A stretch of DNA of 31,405 bases from JBEBVQ01 sp964636205 (GTDB lineage Bacteria > Bacteroidota > Bacteroidia > Chitinophagales > Chitinophagaceae). Positions 7,237 through 15,400 of this stretch are shown one piece after another (within the stretch, counting starts at the first letter, position 1; each line of letters opens with the position of its first letter). Location: contig CAZWPF010000024.1 in NCBI GenBank assembly GCA_964636205.1, positions 1 through 31,405 of the forward strand, in the 5' to 3' direction. The notes under the pieces are model-generated. The model saw only the letters and a program-made list of their open reading frames with translations. It ran no database searches and was not told the origin of the DNA. The position numbers and the translations under genes are program-made.

Positions 7237-8243
7237 GACTCAATCATTTTTGGCTTTCTGCGCACACCAGGTAGTATCCATTCGACCAACAAGGCCAGAA
7301 ATGCAAAACCAAGAAAATATTGAAAATAACTGGCGTAGTATGTAAATACTACTGCGCCTAAATTTCGTTGTTCCATGCCATCGATTTCATTCACCAGTTT
7401 TGCGGCAACATGATCGGCATTATTAAGTAAGGTATAGGTTCCCTTTCCCGCGTTGGCAATACTCCTCAAAGCATCTTCATTTAATTTACTCACCACCGGA
7501 TTGCCATCGGCATCCACCTTAACACTATTTGTTGTCGGATCCCAAAGCGTACTTCCTTGCGGTGACCCCACTCCCACTGTATGCACAATCACACCCGATG
7601 CTGCTGCATCTCTTGTCTTTGCGACGGCATTCTTATCATGATCTTCCCCATCAGAAATCACTACCAAGGCTTTAAACTTCTTCTCCTTCTCAGAGAACGA
7701 TCGCATAGAAAGATCAATCGCTTCTTCGATAACGGTACCCTGAGTAGGAATAAGTTCCGGTTTCACCGATTGCAACAACATTTTTAATGCATTGTAATCC
7801 ACGGTAAGCGGCACTTGCAAATAAGCTCTGCCCGCAAAAATCACCAGCCCTACCCGATCGTGCTTCATCTTATCCAGCATTCTGGTGATTAACTGCTTCG
7901 AGCGGGTAAGTCGGTCGGGCTGTATATCCTTAGCCAACATACTCTTACTCACATCCAGCGCAATGATTACATCCACGCCCTTACCCTCCACTTTCTCTGT
8001 ACGTGCACCTCTTTGCAGATTGGCCCAGCCAATAATTGCGGCCATCAACCCGAGCGACATCAGGACAAACCGAAAAGTACTCCGACCGGGGATAAATCCC
8101 CGAATCTGATTGTCGACCAATCGCTCATCTCCAATTTTTCTCAGTTTTCTGCGGCGCCAAAAAACCAGCCAAAGAAATAGCAAAATCAGCACCGGTATCA
8201 TACCTAACGCCAGCAGATGTGATATGTACTGGAACCTTAACAT
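7233..8243 (-). CDS. batB: BatB-like VWA-domain membrane protein
   Basis: This 336-residue protein has two N-terminal membrane helices (about 10-29 and 57-74), a von Willebrand factor A domain in between the membrane anchors (about 90-280), and a C-terminal helix (about 307-324). The MIDAS metal site is intact: ALDVSKSM with D97, S99 and S101, a Thr in PTQGT, and the SDGEDHD loop. This is the BatA/BatB architecture of the Bacteroidota aerotolerance operon. Here batB is the first gene of the unit, with its own promoter box. No batA is upstream and no batD or batE downstream, unlike the common batABCDE order. The BatB rather than BatA call rests on batC following it. Confidence 0.87.
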   Translation of the reverse strand: MLRFQYISHLLALGMIPVLILLFLWLVFWRRRKLRKIGDERLVDNQIRGFIPGRSTFRFVLMSLGLMAAIIGWANLQRGARTEKVEGKGVDVIIALDVSKSMLAKDIQPDRLTRSKQLITRMLDKMKHDRVGLVIFAGRAYLQVPLTVDYNALKMLLQSVKPELIPTQGTVIEEAIDLSMRSFSEKEKKFKALVVISDGEDHDKNAVAKTRDAAASGVIVHTVGVGSPQGSTLWDPTTNSVKVDADGNPVVSKLNEDALRSIANAGKGTYTLLNNADHVAAKLVNEIDGMEQRNLGAVVFTYYASYFQYFLGFAFLALLVEWILPGVRRKPKMIES

Positions 8244-8262
8244 ATATACGGCAGCTTTGTCG

Positions 8263-8270
8263 CAAATTTA
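8263..8270 (-). promoter_or_regulatory. -7 promoter box (TAAATTTG) for batB
   Basis: An exact TAnnTTTG match on the minus strand, 19 nt upstream of the batB ATG at 8243. It marks batB as the first gene of its transcript. Confidence 0.6.
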
Positions 8271-8416
8271 ATTGAGATGCTCTTTAATGTGTCCATTTTT
8301 CTTTTTTTTAACAGCCAATGCACTATTCCCGCGCCTTGTCTGTCAAATTATAATTTTCAACTGACGCAGCCAAGATTCTACCTAATTTATTCGGTTCCGA
8401 ATTCTGCATTTTGGCC

Positions 8417-8424
8417 TAATTTCG
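8417..8424 (+). promoter_or_regulatory. -7-like box (TAATTTCG) for uvrD
   Basis: A TAnnTTCG variant ends 5 nt before the ATG at 8430. If transcription starts about 7 nt downstream of the box, the uvrD mRNA would have no leader. Confidence 0.4.
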
Positions 8425-8429
8425 CCATT

Positions 8430-10730
8430 ATGCAAACTTATCTGGACGGATTGAATGAGCAGCAGCGGGAAGCTGTATTACATATAGATGGACCATTAAT
8501 GATTGTTGCCGGGGCAGGAAGCGGAAAAACCAAGGTGCTTACAACTCGTATTGCGCATTTACTAAATCAAGGTGTAGATGCATTTAACATCCTGGCGCTT
8601 ACCTTCACCAATAAAGCCGCCGCTGAAATGAAAGAGCGGATTGAACGCATTCTGGGTAATTCCGAAGCGCGCAATCTCTACATAGGTACCTTTCACTCTG
8701 TATTCGCAAAAATATTACGGGTAGAAGCTCCGAGATTGGGTTATCCCTCAAACTTTACCATCTACGATACCGATGATGCCAAGAGTGTGATAAAAGGTAT
8801 CGTGCAACAAATGAAGTTGGACGATAAGCATTACAAGCCCACTTATATCTATAACAGAATATCTGCAGCTAAAAACAACCTGATCGATGCGGCCATGTAC
8901 AAACAGGATCCGCATATTCAGCAGGAAGATGCCCGAAGTAATCGCCCTCTGATCGGTCAGATTTTCGAAGCTTATTCTGCACGGTGCTACCGCAACGGCG
9001 CGATGGACTTCGATGATCTGTTGTTCAATATGTTTCGTTTGCTAACGCAGGTGCCTGAGGTGTTAGCAAAATACCAACACCGGTTTAAATACATTCTGAT
9101 CGACGAGTATCAGGATACCAATGCCGCACAGTACCAGATCATAAAAATGCTGGGATCCGTACACGAGAATATCTGTGTGGTAGGCGATGATGCCCAAAGT
9201 ATTTATTCATTCAGAGGTGCTACCGTTCAGAATATTCTGGAATTTCAGAATGATTATGATGATGTCAAAGTGGTAAAGCTGGAACAAAATTACCGGAGTA
9301 CTCAGGCGATATTGAATGTCGCAAACCAGGTTATCGCCAATAACAAAAACCAGATTGAAAAGTCGTTATGGACCAGCAATGCGGAGGGTGACAAAATCCG
9401 ACTGATACGCACCATGACCGATAATGACGAGGGTAGATTTGTGGCGGATGCGATTACTGAAATGAAACTTCGGAATCACTATGCCAACAAAGATTTTGCT
9501 ATCCTATATCGCACCAACGCGCAAAGTCGGGCTTTTGAAGAGAGCCTGAGAAGAATGAATATTCCTTACAGACTCATTGGGGGTATTTCGTTTTACCAAC
9601 GTAAGGAAATCAAAGATTTTCTTGCTTATCTGCGTGTGGTGGTCAATCCTAAAGACGAAGAAAATCTGAAGCGGATTATCAATTATCCGGCAAGGGGTAT
9701 AGGGAAGACTACCCTCGACCGGTTGATCGTATTGGCAGATCAATATGGAAAATCACTTTGGGATATTCTGGAACAGCCTGAAGCTGCAGGCGTCAGAGGC
9801 GCCAGTGCGACCGCAATCCACAATTTTGTGATGATGATCAAGAATTTCCAAACTTTGTTGGACAAGCAGAATGCCTACGATGTGGCGTTTATGGTTGGTA
9901 AACATTCCGGTTTGGTAAAAGAACTGCATCTTGACAAATCGGTTGAGGGATTGGCGCGCTATGAAAACGTTCAGGAGTTATTAAACTCAATTAAAGAATT
10001 TACCGAGACTCCCGATGAAGAGGGAGAATTGCTGGATAAAAGTCTGGGTAGCTACCTTCAACAGGTAACTCTGCTAACCGATGCAGATGATACAGACGAA
10101 GAAAATCAGGACGCGGTTAGATTAATGACGGTGCACGCCGCGAAGGGATTGGAATTTGCCTGTGTTTTCAATGTAGGTCTGGAAGAAAATCTCTTCCCCA
10201 GTTCGATGAGTCTGTACGATCGTGCCGGACTCGAAGAAGAGCGTCGTTTGTTTTATGTGGCGATTACCAGGGCAAAGGAAAGGCTTTGGATTACTTATGC
10301 CAATTCAAGATATCGCTTCGGCCAATTAGTGCAAAATGAGCCTAGCAGATTTATCGACGAAGTGCCGCCTCAATATTTGGATCGCTCTTATACCGGTAGC
10401 GCCCACAGAAACAGTACGGGCAGTCAGACTAATATCAGCAATATGACGAGCAATCCGGCATCTTTCGAGAGAATGCCTTCGCTCAAAAAACTGGCCGAGA
10501 AATTAAAGCAACCGGCGCCGGCTCCTCATAAAATCGCAACTGATTTCAAAGCCGATGATCCTTCGGAAATGCATGAAGGCATGCAAGTCGAGCATTTGAA
10601 ATTTGGATTTGGCAAGATTCTGAATCTGGAAGGTGGTGCCAATAATAGAATTGCTACTATCTTATTTGGGAATGGACACGGGCAAAAGAAAATCATGCTC
10701 AACTATGCTAAAATCCGCATTGTTCGATAA
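8430..10730 (+). CDS. uvrD: UvrD/PcrA-type superfamily 1A DNA helicase
   Basis: From ATG 8430 (MQTYLDGLNEQQREAV) the protein is 766 residues, normal for UvrD/PcrA. Helicase motifs are in order: Q-motif LNEQQREAV, Walker A GAGSGKT (28-34), LTFTNKAAAEMKER, Walker B with D225-E226 (LIDEYQDTN), GDDAQSIYSFRGA, EQNYRS, TVHAAKGLEF, and LFYVAITRAKE. The C-terminal end (VEHLKFGFGKIL to MLNYAKIRIV) resembles the PcrA Tudor-like RNA-polymerase-binding tail. It should unwind DNA 3' to 5' in nucleotide-excision and replication repair. The frame stays open back to 8277, but the 51 extra residues are unlike any helicase N-terminus and cover the promoter. Confidence 0.95.
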   Translation: MQTYLDGLNEQQREAVLHIDGPLMIVAGAGSGKTKVLTTRIAHLLNQGVDAFNILALTFTNKAAAEMKERIERILGNSEARNLYIGTFHSVFAKILRVEAPRLGYPSNFTIYDTDDAKSVIKGIVQQMKLDDKHYKPTYIYNRISAAKNNLIDAAMYKQDPHIQQEDARSNRPLIGQIFEAYSARCYRNGAMDFDDLLFNMFRLLTQVPEVLAKYQHRFKYILIDEYQDTNAAQYQIIKMLGSVHENICVVGDDAQSIYSFRGATVQNILEFQNDYDDVKVVKLEQNYRSTQAILNVANQVIANNKNQIEKSLWTSNAEGDKIRLIRTMTDNDEGRFVADAITEMKLRNHYANKDFAILYRTNAQSRAFEESLRRMNIPYRLIGGISFYQRKEIKDFLAYLRVVVNPKDEENLKRIINYPARGIGKTTLDRLIVLADQYGKSLWDILEQPEAAGVRGASATAIHNFVMMIKNFQTLLDKQNAYDVAFMVGKHSGLVKELHLDKSVEGLARYENVQELLNSIKEFTETPDEEGELLDKSLGSYLQQVTLLTDADDTDEENQDAVRLMTVHAAKGLEFACVFNVGLEENLFPSSMSLYDRAGLEEERRLFYVAITRAKERLWITYANSRYRFGQLVQNEPSRFIDEVPPQYLDRSYTGSAHRNSTGSQTNISNMTSNPASFERMPSLKKLAEKLKQPAPAPHKIATDFKADDPSEMHEGMQVEHLKFGFGKILNLEGGANNRIATILFGNGHGQKKIMLNYAKIRIVR

Positions 10731-10755
10731 CATTCATTTTCAGTGAACCTCATAA

Positions 10756-10795
10756 AAAAAGGTGCTTACCTCAATAGCTTGGTAAGCACCTTTTT
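10756..10795. terminator. Bidirectional terminator between uvrD and carB
   Basis: A perfect 10-bp stem (10761-10770 with 10781-10790) and a 10-nt loop are flanked by an A-tract on the left and a T-tract on the right. It can end both convergent transcripts. Confidence 0.9.
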
Positions 10796-10817
10796 AATTT
10801 TTATGACCTCATCAAAG

Positions 10818-13673
10818 TTATTTGCTAAGGTGCATGCTTCTCTCTTTGTATAGAGTACGGAACCATGGATCTCTCAACGATTTGATGAATCTGATTGCTT
10901 CACCTGTACTCTTCATTTCAGGGCCTAATTCTTTATTCACATTGGGGAATTTGCTAAAGCTGAACACCGGTTCCTTCACTGCAAATCCATCGAGTTTCTT
11001 CTCAATTTTAAAGTCCTTCAGCTTTTTCTCGCCCAACATGATTTTTGTAGCGATGTTTAGATAAGGTACGCCATATGCTTTGGCGATAAAGGGTACGGTC
11101 CGACTAGCACGTGGATTAGCTTCGATCACATATACCCTTCCCTCTTTGATGGCAAACTGAATATTGATCAATCCTATGATATTCAACCGCAGAGCCAATT
11201 TCTTGGCGATGTCCACCATCTCTTCTACTTCGAGAGGTCCGAGATTAAACACCGGCAAAACCGAGTGACTATCACCACTGTGGATACCGGCAGGTTCGAT
11301 ATGCTCCATGATACCCATGATATGCACATCTTCGCCATCGCAGAGTGCATCGATTTCGGCTTCCTGACAACGATCCAGGAAATGGTCGATCAAAATTTTA
11401 TTGTCGGGCAAATGCTTCAGCAAACTCAGCACGCTCTTCTCCAGTTCCTCGTCGTTGATAACGATTCGCATCTGCTGTCCGCCTAGTACATAAGAAGGAC
11501 GAACCAATACTGGATAACCAACTTGATTGGCCACTTCGATTGCTTCGTCGGTAGTGAATGCGGTTCCGTATTCAGGATAAGGCACATTCATTTCTTTCAA
11601 CAAATCACTGAAACGTCCGCGATCTTCGGCGATATCCATAGCATCAAACGAAGTTCCGATGATACGGATTCCTTTCTCTTGCAATCTCTTCGCCAACTTC
11701 AAAGCTGTCTGTCCACCCAGCTGCACCACCACACCATCTGGTTTTTCGTGCTCGATAATTTCCCAAAGGTGTTCCCAATAAACCGGTTCGAAATACAACT
11801 TGTCTGCAATATCGAAATCGGTAGAAACTGTCTCCGGGTTACAATTGACCATGATGGATTCGAATCCGCATTCTCTGATCGCCATCAACCCATGTGTGCA
11901 GCAGTAGTCGAACTCTATACCTTGTCCGATTCTATTAGGACCGGAACCCAGTACTATATACTTTTTCTTATCGCTAATCTTACTTTCGTTAAAAGCGATA
12001 TTATCGTTTGCATTTGAATTTTTCGAAGATTGTTCGAAGGTGCTATAGAAATAAGGAGTTTTCGCTTCAAATTCGGCGCTACAGGTATCTACCATTTTGA
12101 AAACCCGGGTGATGCCCAGTTTCTTACGGTATTCATACACTTCCTCGGCTGTGCAATCTGTTACCAGATCAGTGATTTGTTCGTCGCTAAAGCCCATTTG
12201 CTTTGCTTCCCAGAGCAAATCAACAGGTAATTTTTCCAGATGCTTGTATTCTTTGATACGGTTTTCCAGATTTACCAGATCTTGAATCTGATACAAGAAC
12301 CATCTGTCGATCTGCGTCAGTTCGCGAATCGTTTTGATCGAGATACCTGCCGATAATGCTTCTTTAATACGGAAGACACGATCCCAGGTCGGGCGCTTCA
12401 GGTATTCCATCAACTCCTCGGGTCTCATTCTGCTCCTACTGATGGAAGTCAGACCGGTAGCATTGTTTTCCAGGCTCTGACAAGCTTTTTGCAGCGCCTC
12501 GGGGAAGGTTCTGCCGATGGCCATCACCTCACCCACAGATTTCATCTGTAAGCCCAACGTATCATCTGCTCCTTTGAATTTATCAAAGTTCCAGCGTGGC
12601 ATTTTCACGATAACGTAGTCTAATGCCGGTTCAAAATATGCAGAGGTGGTCTGTATAATCGGATTATTCAGTTCGTCGAGGTTATACCCCAATGCCAGTT
12701 TTGCGGCAATTTTAGCGATCGGATAACCGGTAGCTTTAGAAGCGAGGGCGGAGGAACGACTTACTCTTGGGTTGATTTCGATCGCGATAATCTCTTCGGT
12801 TTCCGGGTTGAGAGCAAACTGTACATTACAACCGCCGGAGAAGTTACCGAGATCGCGCATCATTTTAATAGCGGTATTCCGCATTAATTGGAATGCGGAA
12901 TCACTCAGCGTCATCGCTGGTGCCACGGTGATACTGTCACCCGTGTGGATACCCATCGGGTCGAAATTTTCCACTGTACAAATAATGACCACATTATCTG
13001 CAGCATCTCTTAAAAGTTCCAGCTCAAATTCTTTCCAACCGAGAACGGCTTTTTCTACCAGCACCTCGTGAATGGGAGAAGCGGATAAACCCCTTTCCAA
13101 AGCCCCTTCTAATTCTTCGCGATGCATTACAAATCCGCCACCGGTACCACCCAAAGTAAAGGATGGTCGGATAACGATCGGCAAACCAATTTCCTGGGCA
13201 AATTCCTTTCCTTCCAATAAAGAGTTTGCGGTACGTGCCTGAGCTACCGGCACACCCAGTTCGATCATCCACTCTCTGAACAATTCCCGGTCTTCGGCTT
13301 TATCGATAGCTTTGATATCTACACCGATCAAACGTACATTATAACGTTCCCAAATGCCCAGTTCATCACATTCCTTGGCGAGGTTCAACGCCGTTTGTCC
13401 GCCCATAGTCGGCAATACGGCATCAATATCACTCTCCTCCAATATTTGTTCGATACTTTCCACCGTAAGTGGCAGCAGATAAACCTTATCCGCCACAATT
13501 GGGTCGGTCATAATCGTCGCCGGATTGGAATTGATCAGAGTTACTTTTACTCCTTCTTCCCTTAAGCTGCGGGCAGCTTGAGAACCAGAATAATCAAACT
13601 CACAGGCTTGCCCGATAACGATGGGCCCTGAACCGATAATTAGTACGGATTTAATGGATGTGTCGCGCGGCAT
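10818..13673 (-). CDS. carB: Carbamoyl-phosphate synthase large subunit, without MGS-like domain
   Basis: This 951-residue protein has the two homologous ATP-grasp halves of CarB. The first starts IIGSGPIVIGQACEFDYSG and contains INPRVSRSSALASKATGYP. The second starts VLGSGPNRIGQGIEFDYCC and contains ANPRASRTVPFIAKAYG. It makes carbamoyl phosphate from bicarbonate, ammonia and two ATP for pyrimidines and arginine, with ammonia supplied by CarA. It stops at TLYKERSMHLSK, about where the E. coli enzyme enters its roughly 135-residue MGS-like allosteric domain, so UMP/ornithine control through that domain is absent. From memory, this shorter form is common in this phylum. A Ser/Asn-rich linker near residue 550 (EQSSKNSNANDN) joins the halves. 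carA is not adjacent. Confidence 0.96.
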   Translation of the reverse strand: MPRDTSIKSVLIIGSGPIVIGQACEFDYSGSQAARSLREEGVKVTLINSNPATIMTDPIVADKVYLLPLTVESIEQILEESDIDAVLPTMGGQTALNLAKECDELGIWERYNVRLIGVDIKAIDKAEDRELFREWMIELGVPVAQARTANSLLEGKEFAQEIGLPIVIRPSFTLGGTGGGFVMHREELEGALERGLSASPIHEVLVEKAVLGWKEFELELLRDAADNVVIICTVENFDPMGIHTGDSITVAPAMTLSDSAFQLMRNTAIKMMRDLGNFSGGCNVQFALNPETEEIIAIEINPRVSRSSALASKATGYPIAKIAAKLALGYNLDELNNPIIQTTSAYFEPALDYVIVKMPRWNFDKFKGADDTLGLQMKSVGEVMAIGRTFPEALQKACQSLENNATGLTSISRSRMRPEELMEYLKRPTWDRVFRIKEALSAGISIKTIRELTQIDRWFLYQIQDLVNLENRIKEYKHLEKLPVDLLWEAKQMGFSDEQITDLVTDCTAEEVYEYRKKLGITRVFKMVDTCSAEFEAKTPYFYSTFEQSSKNSNANDNIAFNESKISDKKKYIVLGSGPNRIGQGIEFDYCCTHGLMAIRECGFESIMVNCNPETVSTDFDIADKLYFEPVYWEHLWEIIEHEKPDGVVVQLGGQTALKLAKRLQEKGIRIIGTSFDAMDIAEDRGRFSDLLKEMNVPYPEYGTAFTTDEAIEVANQVGYPVLVRPSYVLGGQQMRIVINDEELEKSVLSLLKHLPDNKILIDHFLDRCQEAEIDALCDGEDVHIMGIMEHIEPAGIHSGDSHSVLPVFNLGPLEVEEMVDIAKKLALRLNIIGLINIQFAIKEGRVYVIEANPRASRTVPFIAKAYGVPYLNIATKIMLGEKKLKDFKIEKKLDGFAVKEPVFSFSKFPNVNKELGPEMKSTGEAIRFIKSLRDPWFRTLYKERSMHLSK

Positions 13674-13794
13674 CTGAGTATATTCAGTTTGAATTTTTCA
13701 ATTTGGCAATGGTAGTAATCACAGTCTAACTTATTCAGTAACAATGTGTACGACCAATAATACCGATATATTATTTCTGGGAGATGAGCAGGCA

Positions 13795-13816
13795 CAAAAA
13801 GCGGGCTCAACGCCCG
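13795..13816 (-). promoter_or_regulatory. Terminator-like hairpin at the probable 5' end of the carB mRNA
   Basis: cgggc (13802-13806) pairs with gcccg (13812-13816) around a 5-nt loop. On the minus strand it is followed by GC and five T (A-tract 13795-13799). It begins about where transcription from the 13822-13829 box should start. It could be an attenuator or a 5' stabilising hairpin; the 5-bp stem is short for a terminator. Confidence 0.4.
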
Positions 13817-13821
13817 AGGCG

Positions 13822-13829
13822 CAAAAGTA
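13822..13829 (-). promoter_or_regulatory. -7 promoter box (TACTTTTG) for carB
   Basis: An exact TAnnTTTG match on the minus strand. It predicts a carB leader of about 140 nt, much longer than the other leaders in this window. Confidence 0.5.
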
Positions 13830-13994
13830 GGAAAAAATATGGAGTGCACGATTTTATTAACTAATGTGAAAGGAGTTATCCGGCCTTCGATCTCAAATTT
13901 CAATATCTTACCTTTAACCAACATGTTTATCAGGAATTAATTAGCGCTCGCCTGCATAAATGGTTAAAAATTTCACAAGACCCGTTCACTTTTA

Positions 13995-14002
13995 TAATTT
14001 CG
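13995..14002 (+). promoter_or_regulatory. -7-like box (TAATTTCG) for the lipoprotein gene
   Basis: The same TAnnTTCG variant as at uvrD, ending 18 nt before the ATG at 14021. Confidence 0.4.
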
Positions 14003-14020
14003 TACAGCAAAGTCAGACTT

Positions 14021-14899
14021 ATGTACTCACGCCCTATATATAAATTATTAGTTACTCTTTCTCTGTTTTCCATTTCCTGTAACAGTTCTGATCCTTCCGG
14101 TTCAAAAGGTCCGATTGTGCTGGGAGATTCTTCGATGATTGTCACGGAGACTGATCCTGAATACTTAGGAGATTTGGTGGATGATTATAATCCAATTGTG
14201 AAGCAACCAGTTATTCAGAATGCTGCGGCTGAGGAGACGTCTGCGCCGACACCTGCCGAGCAAACTTCGACACCGGAGAATCAGACTGCAGAAACTACGA
14301 CACCCGAGAATCCGGGAGCAGAGAAAACTGCTGTGGAGGCACCGACGGGCGAGGGACTCCGGGTAGATTTTAATGAAATAGCGGTGTTTATCCCTAATAT
14401 TAATACTACCAGCTTTAGTCATAGTGCGCGGAATAAAAATAATGCAGCTTTTATGCTTACAGAGGGCACGCTGGGAGGAAATAAATTAGAATTTTCCGGT
14501 ACGGGAAAGGTGACCCGAGTGATACAGCGGTATCGGACAGTGTTGGCGATTGAAAGTAAATCCGGCACATTGGTATTACCGGCACTCGCTCAGACTTCCA
14601 ATTGGGAGACTTTAGATTTAAAGAATAATACCGCCTCTTTGTCCAAGCTACAACCCGAAAAACTTCAATATTTGAAAGTGAACCAAAGCAGGATACGTAC
14701 CGAAGTGACTAAGGTAACCCGGGCCAAAAAAATGAATCGTAACGATCAGCAGGATTATCTCAATGCGGTAAAAAATGTGAAAGCTGCTAATAAAAAGCCG
14801 ATGTTAGTGAAAATGGAGTATGTTATTTGGCAAATAAGCGGTCATGATGCCAAAGGCCGGAGCTTTTCTAAGGAACTCAGAATAGATTTACCGAAATAA
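14021..14899 (+). CDS. Hypothetical lipoprotein with a Pro/Thr/Glu-rich linker
   Basis: I do not recognise a family. The 292-residue protein has a lipoprotein signal peptide with the lipid Cys at residue 20 (LFSISC), then NSSDPSGS. Residues about 70-110 are a flexible linker of Ala, Pro, Thr and Glu with repeated TPE(N) units. The C-terminal 180 residues look folded: a beta-rich part (FNEIAVFIPNINTTSF; GGNKLEFSGTGKVTRV) and a basic stretch (RAKKMNRNDQQDYLNAVKNV) before a final strand. It is probably anchored to the outer membrane with its domain held off the surface by the linker. It is a single-gene unit with a promoter-like box before it and a terminator after it. Confidence 0.8.
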   Translation: MYSRPIYKLLVTLSLFSISCNSSDPSGSKGPIVLGDSSMIVTETDPEYLGDLVDDYNPIVKQPVIQNAAAEETSAPTPAEQTSTPENQTAETTTPENPGAEKTAVEAPTGEGLRVDFNEIAVFIPNINTTSFSHSARNKNNAAFMLTEGTLGGNKLEFSGTGKVTRVIQRYRTVLAIESKSGTLVLPALAQTSNWETLDLKNNTASLSKLQPEKLQYLKVNQSRIRTEVTKVTRAKKMNRNDQQDYLNAVKNVKAANKKPMLVKMEYVIWQISGHDAKGRSFSKELRIDLPK

Positions 14900-14928
14900 A
14901 AACAGGGAGTTGGTCTCCCTGTTTTTAT
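14898..14928. terminator. Bidirectional terminator
   Basis: aacagggag (14901-14909) pairs with ctccctgtt (14915-14923) around a 5-nt loop, with a T-run on the right and an A-rich run on the left. It can end the lipoprotein gene and the convergent gcvH-to-rid operon. Confidence 0.88.
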
Positions 14929-14940
14929 TATATCCCTCCT

Positions 14941-15354
14941 TTAAATTTCTGCGATACATTTCAGTTCTATCGCGATCGCAGAAGGCAGTGAGTTGACACT
15001 TACCGTTGTCCGGCAAGGTTGATTATCTTTAAAATACTCTGCGTAAATTTTATTATAAGTATGGAAATCTCTTTTCATATCTACCAGAAAAACAGTCACA
15101 TCTACTAATTTATCCCAACTGCTTCCGCTGGCTTCCAGTACTGTTTTCACGTTATCGAAAACACTCCGACATTGTGCTTCAAAATCGAAGCTTAAAAATT
15201 GTCCGTGTTTGTCCAACTTCAGTCCGGGTATTTCATCGGTCTCCGGATTACGTGGCCCGATGCCGGACAGAAACAACAGATTTCCCACCCTTCTCGCGTG
15301 CGGGTAAAGTCCCATAGGCTTAGGAGCCTTGTCTGTAGAAATGATGTTAGACAT
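14941..15354 (-). CDS. RidA-family deaminase, 2-aminomuconate-deaminase-like
   Basis: This 137-residue single-domain Rid (YjgF/YER057c/UK114) protein has the conserved Arg115 (PCRTTVSV) and Glu130 (IELKCIAEI) that bind the substrate carboxylate and water in RidA enzymes. The N-terminal text (APKPMGLYPHARRVGNLLFLSGIGPR) is closer to proteins called 2-aminomuconate deaminase of the kynurenine route than to plain RidA. No other kynurenine gene is nearby, so enamine/imine deaminase is the safe call. It is the last gene of the gcvH operon, 46 bp after the sugar kinase. Confidence 0.85.
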   Translation of the reverse strand: MSNIISTDKAPKPMGLYPHARRVGNLLFLSGIGPRNPETDEIPGLKLDKHGQFLSFDFEAQCRSVFDNVKTVLEASGSSWDKLVDVTVFLVDMKRDFHTYNKIYAEYFKDNQPCRTTVSVNSLPSAIAIELKCIAEI

Positions 15355-15378
15355 ATACTTTTGAATATTAAACAGTTT

Positions 15379-15396
15379 AAAAAAAACCGAACGGTT
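15379..15396 (-). terminator. Weak terminator-like hairpin between the sugar kinase and Rid genes
   Basis: aaccg (15385-15389) pairs with cggtt (15392-15396) around a two-base loop (or four pairs around four bases), followed on the minus strand by eight T (15379-15386, overlapping the stem foot). It may reduce read-through into the Rid gene rather than stop it. Confidence 0.3.
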
Positions 15397-15400
15397 ACAA

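Larger units (their letters stand above)
13674..14020. other. Divergent intergenic region between carB and a lipoprotein gene
   Basis: 347 bp without a believable gene. It holds the probable carB promoter (13822-13829), a hairpin at the probable carB transcript start (13795-13816), a small inverted repeat ttgaatttttcaa in the carB leader near 13690, and a promoter-like box for the lipoprotein gene (13995-14002). The stretch 13830-13990 is AT-rich, and I see nothing else in it. Confidence 0.6.

Noticed and set aside
8277..8429. N-terminal extension of uvrD by 51 residues
   Set aside because: The extra residues do not resemble any helicase N-terminus, and they span the batB promoter and the uvrD -7-like box. 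The ATG at 8430 gives the normal family start.
13640..13924. Possible small gene upstream of carB on the minus strand
   Set aside because: It overlaps the carB start in another frame and spans the predicted carB promoter and hairpin. The residue composition is unlike a real protein.
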